From positions 36,030 through 100,029 of the forward strand of contig DASXZD010000068.1 in the NCBI GenBank assembly GCA_036502085.1: a stretch of 64,000 nt of DNA, read 5' to 3'. The notes beneath the pieces are model-generated. The model was not told the origin of the DNA. It made no database searches and saw only the letters and a program-made list of their open reading frames with translations. Shown piece by piece: positions 16,883-24,862 of this stretch (position 1 is its first letter; each line of letters begins with the position of its first letter). Source of the DNA: PALSA-505 sp036502085. GTDB taxonomy: Bacteria > Actinomycetota > Actinomycetes > Streptosporangiales > Streptosporangiaceae. Position numbers and translations under genes: made by a program.

Positions 16883-18247
16883 TCAGGCGGGGGTAAGCGG
16901 CGGCGGGCCGGCCGCCCGTTGCCGCATCGCCCGCCCCACCCTGATGGCGATGTCCGGGTGCATCAGCGACATGGGGTCCTCGACCAGCCCGGCGACCCGC
17001 AGGAAGGCGTCGGTGACGACCGGATCCTGCGTCGCGGCGGCGAGCACCGCGGGGATGTACTGGTTGACCAGGCGGATCTCGTCGGTCCGCTCGCCCTCGA
17101 CGCCGGGGTAGCCGAGGTCGGCGATGGCGGAGAACTGCCACGGGCCGGCGATCTGGCCCGCGATCTCGCCGAAGAACGCGATCGCGTTCACCCCCGCCGG
17201 GTTCGCCACGTGCTTGCGCAGCGTCAGCGCCTCCATCCCGGCGACGGTCATGCCCTGGGCGTAGACCGGGTTGAAGCTGCATACGGCGTCGCCCATCACC
17301 AGCAGGCCGTCAGGGAATCGGGTCAGCTGCTCGTAGTGTCGCCAGACGCTGGCCGGGAACTTGAACCGCACCGGGTCGTCAAGCGGCTCAGCGTCGCGGA
17401 CGAAGTCGTAGTGATCGGGGAGCGGCAGCGACTTGATGTACTCGAGGAAGCCCTCGGGGTCGGTGGGCGCGTGGTCCCCGAGCACCCCGGTGAGCGACAG
17501 CTCGACGGTCTCGCCGTCGGGCAGCAGGTAGCAGAACACGCCGCGGGGGAACACCGGCGTCCCGGCCTGGTTGATCGCGACATGATTGGTGAACGGGTTG
17601 GTCTTGAACCGGTAGTGCCGCGTCGTGTAGGCCAGATCGACCTTGATCTTGTCTTCCGGCGGCGCCTCGTAGCCGAGTTCGCGCAGCCAGGCCGGCATCC
17701 GCGAGCCGCGGCCGGTGATGTCGACCACCAGGTCGGCGAGCAGCACCTCGGGCTCGCTGCCCTCGTCGCGGCGCTGGATCCGCGCCCCGATGACCCGCTG
17801 CTTGTCCGGCGTGGTCTCCAGGCCCACGATGTCGTGCCGCTCGAGGAAGCGCACGTTGCCAATGGCCTGGACATGCGTGCGGACGTGCTGCTCGAGTATC
17901 GGGCGGCCGGACGACACGCAGGTCAGGCCCGAGTCGGACGCCGCCAGCCGGTAGCCGTTGAAGTTCCACTGGATCGCGCCGTTGAAGTCGCCGATCGTCA
18001 CCCCGGCCTCGCTCATCCCCTTGGTGAGCCCCGGCAGCAGCTCCTCGAAGATCTGCTGGCCCCTGGCGACCAGGCAGTGCGCGTGGCGACCGTGCGGCAC
18101 GCCGTTGCGGAAGCCGGTCTCGCCGGTCAGGTCATCGCGGTCCACGACAACGACGTCGGCGTACGCGCCGGAGAGAACCCGGGCAGCGAGCAAGCCGGCC
18201 ATGCCGCCGCCGAGCACCACCGCCCGCTCTCCAGTCTGGTCAGGCAT
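16883..18247 (-). CDS. FAD-dependent monooxygenase
   Basis: 454 aa. The N-terminal Rossmann motif AVVLGGGMAGLLAARVLS, and the distal GDAVCSFNPVYAQGMTVAGMEALTLR motif (about residues 300-325), identify a class A flavoprotein hydroxylase or epoxidase. ATG 18247 is chosen because GAGGAGG lies 8 nt upstream; a longer frame to 18307 has no such signal. Paired with an epoxide hydrolase it could epoxidise the enediyne core before hydrolysis, but hydroxylation of an aromatic unit is also possible. A motif copy at 18410-18425 faces this gene. Confidence 0.9.
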   Translation of the reverse strand: MPDQTGERAVVLGGGMAGLLAARVLSGAYADVVVVDRDDLTGETGFRNGVPHGRHAHCLVARGQQIFEELLPGLTKGMSEAGVTIGDFNGAIQWNFNGYRLAASDSGLTCVSSGRPILEQHVRTHVQAIGNVRFLERHDIVGLETTPDKQRVIGARIQRRDEGSEPEVLLADLVVDITGRGSRMPAWLRELGYEAPPEDKIKVDLAYTTRHYRFKTNPFTNHVAINQAGTPVFPRGVFCYLLPDGETVELSLTGVLGDHAPTDPEGFLEYIKSLPLPDHYDFVRDAEPLDDPVRFKFPASVWRHYEQLTRFPDGLLVMGDAVCSFNPVYAQGMTVAGMEALTLRKHVANPAGVNAIAFFGEIAGQIAGPWQFSAIADLGYPGVEGERTDEIRLVNQYIPAVLAAATQDPVVTDAFLRVAGLVEDPMSLMHPDIAIRVGRAMRQRAAGPPPLTPA

Positions 18248-18409
18248 TGCGGTTGCCTCCTCTTTCATCACTGAGCACTTGGTGGCCTGGTCATCGGCGG
18301 GCGCCATGCGGGTACGCGGAAGCTCGCTGCGAGGCCGTTTCGGGCACGGCTTTTAGTGCCGGCTATTGCTCTCCTGCATTCCCGACGGTGACATCCGCCC
18401 CTAGCCGAC

Positions 18410-18425
18410 GCATCTCCCTGATTGC
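18410..18425 (-). promoter_or_regulatory. 16-bp cluster motif
   Basis: On the minus strand it reads GCAATCAGGGAGATGC, 162 bp upstream of the FAD monooxygenase start. The 397-bp divergent region 18248-18644 holds this copy, a facing copy at 18513 and a CCGAACGG motif between them, and no gene. Confidence 0.65.
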
Positions 18426-18452
18426 GCTGGGTATTTATAAGCATTAATTTTC

Positions 18453-18460
18453 CCGAACGG
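18453..18460 (+). promoter_or_regulatory. CCGAACGG motif
   Basis: CCGAACGGTTCCAGG preceded by TTAATTTTC. The 15 bases from CCGAACGG are identical to those at 50691. It lies 52 bp upstream of the 16-bp motif at 18513. Confidence 0.5.
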
Positions 18461-18512
18461 TTCCAGGGCGAGCCCAGCCACTACGGCTGATCCTCGGCGC
18501 ACGGGGGACGGC

Positions 18513-18528
18513 GCAATCAGCGAGATGC
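18513..18528 (+). promoter_or_regulatory. 16-bp cluster motif
   Basis: GCAATCAGCGAGATGC, ending 116 bp upstream of the adenylation-PCP gene at 18645. It differs from the facing copy at 18410 at a single position. Confidence 0.65.
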
Positions 18529-18644
18529 GGCTAATGGCGGCCCGCTGGCATTGTCGCCATGGACGTACACGGTGCGGGTTGGATCGGATCCGCGCAGCTC
18601 GGCCTGCGCGGCGGCGGCTGTCACGAATAGGCGATCGGGGCATC

Positions 18645-20501
18645 ATGGTGGATTCCAATTCCGTTCAGGAGCGCTTTGCTCAGGTAATGGCCCGGATGCC
18701 GGACGCGATCGCGGTGTCGTCGCCCGCGGAAGAGCTGACCTACGCCGAGCTCGACGAGCGGGCCAACCGCATTGCCCGCCGGCTGCTCGGCCTGGGCGTC
18801 AGGCCAGAAGACCCGGTCATGGTGCTGCAGGAGCGGTCAGTCGACATGGTGGCCTCGATCCTGGCCATCGTGAAGGCCGGCGCCCTGTACCTGCCGCTGC
18901 ACAGCGCGTATCCGCCGCAGCGCCTGCAGTGGATCGCCGACAGCGTGGGCCGGCCCGTGCTGCTGGCGGACGCGATCATGCGCGAGCGCGGCCTGCCCGA
19001 GGTGCCCACGACGGTCTTCGTCGACTCGGACGAGAAGCAGTGCTGGCTGCCCGGCACCGACCCGGGCGTGCGGACCGGGCTTGATCACCTGGTGCACGTG
19101 CTGTACACCTCGGGCTCGACCGGCGACCCGATGGGCGTGGCCGTCACGCACCGCGGCGTGCTCGGGCTGGCCCTCGACTCCTGTTGGGAAGGCGGGGGCA
19201 GTTCTTCTTTGGCCGGAAACACGCCCTACGGCTCTTCTTTGGCCGGAAACACGCCCTACGGCGAATCTTCTTTGGCCGGAAACACGCCCTACGGCGAACG
19301 ACTTTTGATGCTGGCGCCGTACGCGTTCGGCGTGTCCACCTACGAGCTGTGGGTGCCGCTGCTGCGCGGCGGTCACCTGGTGCTCGCGCCGCCCGGTCGG
19401 CTGGACGTCGGCACGTTGCGGCGGCTGATCACTGAGCATCAGATCTCGGCCGTGCACGTGACGGCCGGCCTGTTCCGGGTGGTGGCCGACGAGGCGCCGG
19501 ATTGCTTCGCCGGCGTGCGCGAGGTGCTGACCGGCGGGGACGTGATCTCGGCCAAAGCGGTGCAGCAGGTACTCGAGGCCTGCCCCGACACGGTGGTGCG
19601 CGCGACCTACGGCGCGACCGAGATGTCATCGTTCATCACCAACTCGCCGATGCGGGCGCCCTACTCCATGGGCCTGACCGTGCCGGTCGGACGCGGCATG
19701 GACAACACCCGGCTGCACGTGCTCGACGAGCAGCTCAGGCCGCTGCCGTCGGGCGAGGTCGGCGACCTGTACGTCGCCGGGGACCGGCTCGCGCGCGGCT
19801 ACTACCGGCGGCCCGGCGTCACCGCCGAGCGGTTCGTCGCCGATCCGTTCGCCGGGGCGGGCCAGCGCATGTACCGCACGGGGGACCAGGTGCGGATGCG
19901 GCAGGACGGCCTGATCGAATTCGTCGGGCGCTCCGGTGACCAGGTCAAGATCCGCGGCTACCGGGTCGAGCTGGCCGAGGTCGAGAGCGTGCTCGCGAGG
20001 TACCACGGCCTGGCGCACGCCGTCGTGGTCGCGCGCGACGTCGAGGACGGCGAGAAGCGCCTGATCGCCTACGTCGTCGCCGAGGGCGGCGGCCTCGATG
20101 CCGAAGGACTGCGGGCGCACGCGACCGAGCTATTGCCCGAGTACATGGTGCCGTCGGCGTTCGTCGCGCTCGATTCGCTGCCGCTGACCCCGAACGGGAA
20201 GGTGGACCGCAAGGCGCTGCCCGAGCCCGTCGTTGAGGGACTGGCGGCCTACCGGGCGCCGCAGACCGCGCGGCAGGAGATCCTGTGCTCGCTGTTCGCC
20301 GAGGTGCTCGGGGTGCCCAGGGTCGGGGTCGACGACAGCTTCTTCGACCTGCACGGAGAGTCGCTGCGGGCGATGCGGCTGATCAGCTCGATCCAGGACA
20401 GCCTGGGGGTCGAGCTGCTGATCTCTGACATCTTCGACGCCCCCACCGTGGCCGAGCTTGACCAGCAGGTCGAGCAGGCCCTGCAGCACTCGCAGGCCTG
20501 A
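18645..20501 (+). CDS. NRPS adenylation-PCP didomain
   Basis: 618 aa. Adenylation domain (about residues 10-515): A3 YTSGSTGDPMG, A5 YGATE, A7 YRTGD, A8 near GRSGDQVKIRGYRVEL, and A10 PNGKVDRKAL with its lysine. The PCP (about residues 535-610) has HGES with Ser 573. In core A4 the Asp that anchors the alpha-amino group in ordinary A domains is Gly (YAFGVSTYELW), so the substrate is probably not a plain alpha-amino acid. A triplicated SSLAGNTPYG insert sits between A3 and A4. It combines what SgcC1 and SgcC2 do in C-1027. ATG 18645 fits the domain start. It heads a six-gene operon. Confidence 0.93.
   Translation: MVDSNSVQERFAQVMARMPDAIAVSSPAEELTYAELDERANRIARRLLGLGVRPEDPVMVLQERSVDMVASILAIVKAGALYLPLHSAYPPQRLQWIADSVGRPVLLADAIMRERGLPEVPTTVFVDSDEKQCWLPGTDPGVRTGLDHLVHVLYTSGSTGDPMGVAVTHRGVLGLALDSCWEGGGSSSLAGNTPYGSSLAGNTPYGESSLAGNTPYGERLLMLAPYAFGVSTYELWVPLLRGGHLVLAPPGRLDVGTLRRLITEHQISAVHVTAGLFRVVADEAPDCFAGVREVLTGGDVISAKAVQQVLEACPDTVVRATYGATEMSSFITNSPMRAPYSMGLTVPVGRGMDNTRLHVLDEQLRPLPSGEVGDLYVAGDRLARGYYRRPGVTAERFVADPFAGAGQRMYRTGDQVRMRQDGLIEFVGRSGDQVKIRGYRVELAEVESVLARYHGLAHAVVVARDVEDGEKRLIAYVVAEGGGLDAEGLRAHATELLPEYMVPSAFVALDSLPLTPNGKVDRKALPEPVVEGLAAYRAPQTARQEILCSLFAEVLGVPRVGVDDSFFDLHGESLRAMRLISSIQDSLGVELLISDIFDAPTVAELDQQVEQALQHSQA
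19203..19298. repeat. three tandem 30-33 bp repeats inside the adenylation domain
   Basis: Units at 19203-19232, 19233-19265 and 19266-19298 are identical apart from a terminal GAA. They encode SSLAGNTPYG(E) three times, in frame. Without them the A domain reads smoothly from DSCWEGGG to ERLLMLAP, so 32 residues are inserted at about residues 187-218. Confidence 0.95.
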
Positions 20502-20520
20502 GGCCAGGGAACGGAGCGAG

Positions 20521-21864
20521 ATGACCGACGGCCGGCCTGCGCTCTCGCTGAACCAGGAGTTCTTGTGCTCGCTGGACCACGGCGAGACGGCGGGAGCGCT
20601 CAGCCACTGGTACACGATCACCTACGGACTGCGGCTGCGCGGCCGCCTCGACGCCGGAGCGCTGTCGGCCGCGCTCGACGACGTCGTGGCCAGGCACGAG
20701 AGCCTGCGCACCACGCTGCGCCGGGACGGCAACGGGTGGCATCCGCACCTGCATCCGCCGGCCCCGGTGCCCCTGCAGATCCGCCCCGCCCCGGCCGGCT
20801 CGGCGGACTCGGCCGGCCGCGCTGCGTACGGAATGCTGGATGAGGTCGAGGCCGAGCCGTTCAGCCATCGCGAGGTGCCGTTGCTGCGGGCGGTGCTCGG
20901 CCGGCTCGGTCCCGGCGATCACGTGCTCGCGCTGAAGACGCACCACATCGCGTCCGACGCCTGGTCGATGCAGGTGATCATCACCGACCTCGCCGCCTGC
21001 TACGCCGCCCGGGCCGCCAGGCGAGCGCCCAGTCTGCCGGCCGCGCGCCAGTACCGCGAGTTCACCGCGTGGCAGCGGGCCAGCGAGGAGCTCTGGTCAG
21101 CCGTCGCAGGCCGCCACTGGCGGGAGCACCTGCACGGCGCGCGCGTGCACACGCTGGCTGCCGACCGGGTGCCGCCGCAAGGCGCCGCCGATCCGTACTC
21201 GGTCCACCGGTTCGTCGTCGGCCGGGAGTTGACGCAGGCGGCGGCGCGGGTCGCCAGGTCGGCCCGCAGCTCGCTGTTTGTCGTGCTGCTCGCGGCCTAT
21301 AACCTGCTGGCCAGCCAGCTGACCGGGGAATCGGACCTGGTCGTGCCGACGTTCACGGCCGGGCGCAACGAGCCGCGCTTCGCCGGCGTGGTGGGACCGC
21401 TGTACAACATGCTGCCGATCAGGACCGCCCTGGCCGGCTGCGGCAGCTTCGCCGACGTCATCACGCGGACCAGGACCAGCTGCCTGCGGGCCTACGCGAA
21501 CGACATCCCGTTCACGATGATCCGGGCGCAGGCCGGCGGCCTGATGGCGCCGTGCGGCGACGATCACCTGGCCGTCTGCGCGTTCGAGATGCTCCCGCCG
21601 CCATCGCTGGCCGGCATCGAACGGGCCGGTGACCTCAGGTACTCCGAGTTGCGCGGCAGGCGCGCGTCCGTACCGATGGGGGCGAGTACGCCCAAGGGCA
21701 TGCTGTGGGCTCTTGACCAGCTCCGGACTGGAGAGCTGGCCGGCCTCATCCGGTTCCCCCGCGAGCGGTTCGACGAAGGCACGATCGCCGGGATCGCCGC
21801 GCAGTACCGCCAGGTGCTGTCCGCATCGGTGGCCGAGCCGACCGCGCAGCTGGTCGGGTCATGA
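20521..21864 (+). CDS. free-standing condensation enzyme, SgcC5-like (copy 1)
   Basis: 447 aa, a single NRPS condensation domain. The active-site motif is KTHHIASDAWSM, that is HHxxxDA instead of HHxxxDG. SgcC5 in C-1027 is a free-standing condensation enzyme that esterifies the carrier-bound beta-tyrosine to the enediyne core. ATG 20521 has GGAG upstream and lies 19 bp after the A-PCP stop; its stop overlaps the next gene (ATGA). Similarity to the enzyme at 26502 is visible in SLNQEFxC, ALRDVVERHEALRT-type and TFTxGR blocks. Confidence 0.9.
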   Translation: MTDGRPALSLNQEFLCSLDHGETAGALSHWYTITYGLRLRGRLDAGALSAALDDVVARHESLRTTLRRDGNGWHPHLHPPAPVPLQIRPAPAGSADSAGRAAYGMLDEVEAEPFSHREVPLLRAVLGRLGPGDHVLALKTHHIASDAWSMQVIITDLAACYAARAARRAPSLPAARQYREFTAWQRASEELWSAVAGRHWREHLHGARVHTLAADRVPPQGAADPYSVHRFVVGRELTQAAARVARSARSSLFVVLLAAYNLLASQLTGESDLVVPTFTAGRNEPRFAGVVGPLYNMLPIRTALAGCGSFADVITRTRTSCLRAYANDIPFTMIRAQAGGLMAPCGDDHLAVCAFEMLPPPSLAGIERAGDLRYSELRGRRASVPMGASTPKGMLWALDQLRTGELAGLIRFPRERFDEGTIAGIAAQYRQVLSASVAEPTAQLVGS

Positions 21865-22883
21865 CCAGCGCGCCGAGACAGGGCGGGCCCGGGCGGCCGG
21901 GTGCCGGCCGGGGCGCCGCCGCGTCCATCTACAACTCGGCGGTGGCCGCGTGGGCCATCGCCGCGGCCTGGGAGATCGGCGCGCTGGACGAGCTGCACAG
22001 GTCACGGGCGCTGGACGCGGAATCGTTCGCCGCGCGCCGGGGCCTGGACCCGGCCGCTACCGTCGGGCTGTTCCGCGCGCTGGCCTCGGTCGGCGTGGTG
22101 CAGCGCCGCGGCTCGGTGGTCACCGCCGCCGGCGCCTTCGACGAGGTGTACCGGTACAAGTCGTTCTTCCACTGGCTGAGCCGCGGCAGCGCCGAGCTGT
22201 TCAGGCAGATGCCGTCGGTCCTGGTCAGCGAGAACCGGGTCGGCCGGTTCTACCAGCGGGACGCGGCCGCGATCGCGTACGCCTGCCGGGAGATCGACGA
22301 GCTGTGCTACGCGCCGGCGTTCTGGGACGCGATGGGGCGGCTGGACTTCGAGCTCGGCAATGTCGTCGACCTGGGCTGCGGCAGCGGTGGCCGGGTACTC
22401 GACATCCTGGCCAGGTACCCGCGCGCCCGCGGCGTCGGCATCGACATCGCCCGCCCGGCGCTCGACGCGGCCAGGGCCGACGCACGGGCCGCCGGCGCGG
22501 CGCACCGGGTCACCTTCGTGGAGGCCGACGTGCTCGACCTCGACGAGCGCCCGGAGTTCGCGGACGCCGAGCTGATCACGTGCTTCATGATGGGGCACGA
22601 CTTCTGGCCGCGCGAGAACTGCGTGGCCGCACTGCGGCGGTTCCGCAAGATCTTCTCTTCGGCTCAGCGGCTGCTGCTCGGCGACGCGACGCGCACCGCC
22701 GAGGCCCCGGACGCCGAGCTGCCGGTGTTCACGCTCGGCTTCGAGCTCGGCCACGACCTGATGGGCGTCTTCCTGCCCACCGTCACCGACTGGGAGTCGG
22801 TGTTCGACGAGGCCGGCTGGAAGCTGGTGCGGACGAACAGGATCGACATGACCGTCGGCGAAGTCGTCTTCGAGCTGGAATGA
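21861..22883 (+). CDS. SAM-dependent methyltransferase
   Basis: 340 aa. An N-terminal helical dimerisation-like region (IYNSAVAAWAIAAAWEIGALDELHRSRALDAESFAARRGLDP) precedes a class I methyltransferase domain with motif I VVDLGCGSGGRVLDIL and EADVLDLDE. The layout is that of O-methyltransferases of natural-product pathways. The likely substrate is a phenol generated by the HpaB-type hydroxylase in the same operon, but N- or C-methylation is not excluded. Start and stop both overlap their neighbours, so translation is coupled. Confidence 0.88.
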   Translation: MTSAPRQGGPGRPGAGRGAAASIYNSAVAAWAIAAAWEIGALDELHRSRALDAESFAARRGLDPAATVGLFRALASVGVVQRRGSVVTAAGAFDEVYRYKSFFHWLSRGSAELFRQMPSVLVSENRVGRFYQRDAAAIAYACREIDELCYAPAFWDAMGRLDFELGNVVDLGCGSGGRVLDILARYPRARGVGIDIARPALDAARADARAAGAAHRVTFVEADVLDLDERPEFADAELITCFMMGHDFWPRENCVAALRRFRKIFSSAQRLLLGDATRTAEAPDAELPVFTLGFELGHDLMGVFLPTVTDWESVFDEAGWKLVRTNRIDMTVGEVVFELE

Positions 22884-24862
22884 CGCGGGCCATGGCGAAG
22901 CTCGCGACCACGGTAGGACAGGCGCTTGCCGACGGCGGCATCAGGGCCGCCTTCGGCGTCGTCGGCAACGGGAACTTCCTGGCCGTGGCCGGGCTCATGG
23001 CGGGCGGCGCCAGGTACGTCGCCGCCCGGCACGAGGGCGGGGCCATCGCGATGGCGGACGCGTACTACCGGGGGACCGGGCAGGTCGCGGTGGGCACGAC
23101 CACGTACGGCCCCGGCCTGACCAACACCGCGACCGCGCTGGCCGAGGCGGTCAAGCACCGCAGCGGCATCCTGCTGCTCACCGGCGACCAGCCGGCCGGC
23201 GGCCCGCGGCCGATCGACATCGACCAGGGCGCGTTCGCCGCGGCGCTGGGCGCCAGGACCGTTCGCATCACCGACCCGGCGACCGCCCGCGGCACCGTCG
23301 CCTATGCGCTAGAGCTCGCGCGCAGCGGCCCGCGCCCCGTCGTGCTCAGCCTCCCCGCCGACCTGCTCGCCGCCGACGTGCCCGACCTGCCCGGCCCGCT
23401 CGGCCATTCCGGCCCGCTCGGTCAGCCCGGCACAGTCGGCCCGCTCGGCCTGCCTGGTCAGCGCGGCCCGCTCGACCACCCCGGGCCGTCCGGCACGCTC
23501 GGCTCGTCTGGCCTGGTCGGTCAGCCCGGCGCAGTCGGCCCGTCCGGCGAGCCCAGCACTGTCGGCCCGCCTGGCCCGTCTGGCGCGCTCGGTCAGCCCC
23601 GTACGGTCGGCCTGCTCGGCCATCCCGGCCCGTCTGGCCGTCTAGGCCCATCCGGTCCGTCCGGCCGTCGCGGGTGTCCCGGGCTGATTCCTGACGCTCG
23701 CCCGGTGCCGGCGACCTGCCAGGTCGACGCGGCGCTGGACGTCCTGGCCCGTGCGCGCCGGCCGCTGCTGCTCGCCGGGCTCGGCGCGTACCGGTCCGGT
23801 GCCGCCCGCCCGATCGCCGCGCTCGCCGACCGGCTCGGCGCGCTGCTCACGACCACCGTGATGGCCGACGGCCTGTACCGCGACAGCCCGTGGTCGCTCG
23901 GGATCTGCGGCGGCTTCGCCTCGCCGCGGGCGGCCAGGATCATGGGCGAGGCCGACGCGATTGTCGCGTTCGGGACGAGCCTGAGCGACTTCACGCTGCA
24001 CGGCGGCATGCTGTTCGATCCCGGCGCGACGCTCGTGCGGGTCGACCTGGATGCCGCGGCCCCGGCCGTGAGCCGGGTCGACCTGCGCATCACCGGCGAC
24101 GCGGCTCAGGTCGCGGGGACCCTGCTGGACGGCGTGCACGCGCGCGGCCTGGCGGCATCAGGCTGGCGCGGCGAGGTGGCCGCCGACATCGGGCGGATCG
24201 GCTGGGAACAGGAGCCGTACGAGGACGCGAGCACGGACAGCCGGATCGACCCGAGGAGCCTGGCGCTGGCGCTGGTGCGCCTGCTGCCGCCCCAGCGGAC
24301 GCTGGTCCTGGACGGCGGCCACTTCGTCGGATGGCCGGCCATGTACTGGCCGGCCGCCGACCCGTCCGCGCTCGTGTTCAGCGGCGCGGCGTTCCAGACG
24401 ATCGGCCTCGGCTTCGCGGGCGCGGTCGGCGCGGCGATCGGCCGGCCGGACCGGACGACGGTCGTGGCCCTCGGCGACGGCGGCGCGCTGATGGGGCTGC
24501 CCGAGCTCGAGACGCTCATCCGCGTCTCGCCCTCGGCGCTCGTGGTGATCTTCAACGACGCCGCCTACGGCGCGGAAGTGCACATGTACCGCCCGCTCGG
24601 CACCGACGTCAGCCCCGCCACCTTCGGCGACACCGATTTTGCCGCCGTGGCTCGCTCGCTGGGCGCCAGGGCGGCGACGGTGCGCACTGTCGCCGACCTC
24701 GCCGATCTGGCCGACCCGGCCGACCCGGCCGGCCTGCGCGCCTGGCGCGCGGCGGGCTGCCCCGGCACGTACCTGCTCGACTGCAAGGTCGTGCCCGACG
24801 TGGTCGCCAAGTACCTCATCGACCTGGGCGGCCACATCCGGGCCGGGGGAGGGGCGCGGTGA
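22880..24862 (+). CDS. thiamine-diphosphate enzyme, acetolactate synthase-like, with collagen-like insert
   Basis: 660 aa, about 100 longer than usual. The PYR domain (residues 8-165) has the catalytic Glu in ARHEGGAIAMADAYYR (Glu 52). The central domain restarts at about residue 280 (LDVLARARRPLLLAGLGAYRSG), and the PP domain has ALGDGGALMGLPELETL followed by FNDAAYG, the GDG...N metal/ThDP motif. Between PYR and the central domain, residues 171-270 are Gly-Pro-rich repeats such as GPLGQPGTVGPLG. Family members decarboxylate or ligate 2-oxo acids. In this operon it could make an acyl unit for the carrier, but no substrate can be read. Confidence 0.88.
   Translation: MTRAMAKLATTVGQALADGGIRAAFGVVGNGNFLAVAGLMAGGARYVAARHEGGAIAMADAYYRGTGQVAVGTTTYGPGLTNTATALAEAVKHRSGILLLTGDQPAGGPRPIDIDQGAFAAALGARTVRITDPATARGTVAYALELARSGPRPVVLSLPADLLAADVPDLPGPLGHSGPLGQPGTVGPLGLPGQRGPLDHPGPSGTLGSSGLVGQPGAVGPSGEPSTVGPPGPSGALGQPRTVGLLGHPGPSGRLGPSGPSGRRGCPGLIPDARPVPATCQVDAALDVLARARRPLLLAGLGAYRSGAARPIAALADRLGALLTTTVMADGLYRDSPWSLGICGGFASPRAARIMGEADAIVAFGTSLSDFTLHGGMLFDPGATLVRVDLDAAAPAVSRVDLRITGDAAQVAGTLLDGVHARGLAASGWRGEVAADIGRIGWEQEPYEDASTDSRIDPRSLALALVRLLPPQRTLVLDGGHFVGWPAMYWPAADPSALVFSGAAFQTIGLGFAGAVGAAIGRPDRTTVVALGDGGALMGLPELETLIRVSPSALVVIFNDAAYGAEVHMYRPLGTDVSPATFGDTDFAAVARSLGARAATVRTVADLADLADPADPAGLRAWRAAGCPGTYLLDCKVVPDVVAKYLIDLGGHIRAGGGAR
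23390..23690. repeat. collagen-like coding repeat in the ThDP enzyme
   Basis: About 300 bp of degenerate repeats built on 9-bp Gly-X-Y-type and 12-18 bp units encode a Gly/Pro/Ser/Leu-rich tract at residues 171-270. It falls exactly at the linker between two folded domains. Confidence 0.9.

Noticed and set aside
15728..18274. 848-aa plus-strand frame opposite the epoxide hydrolase and FAD monooxygenase
   Set aside because: Both minus-strand genes show full catalytic motifs; the long opposite frame is a consequence of high GC and has no recognisable domain.
19203..19298. CRISPR-like array
   Set aside because: Units are contiguous without spacers, are in frame and lie inside an adenylation domain; this is a coding minisatellite.
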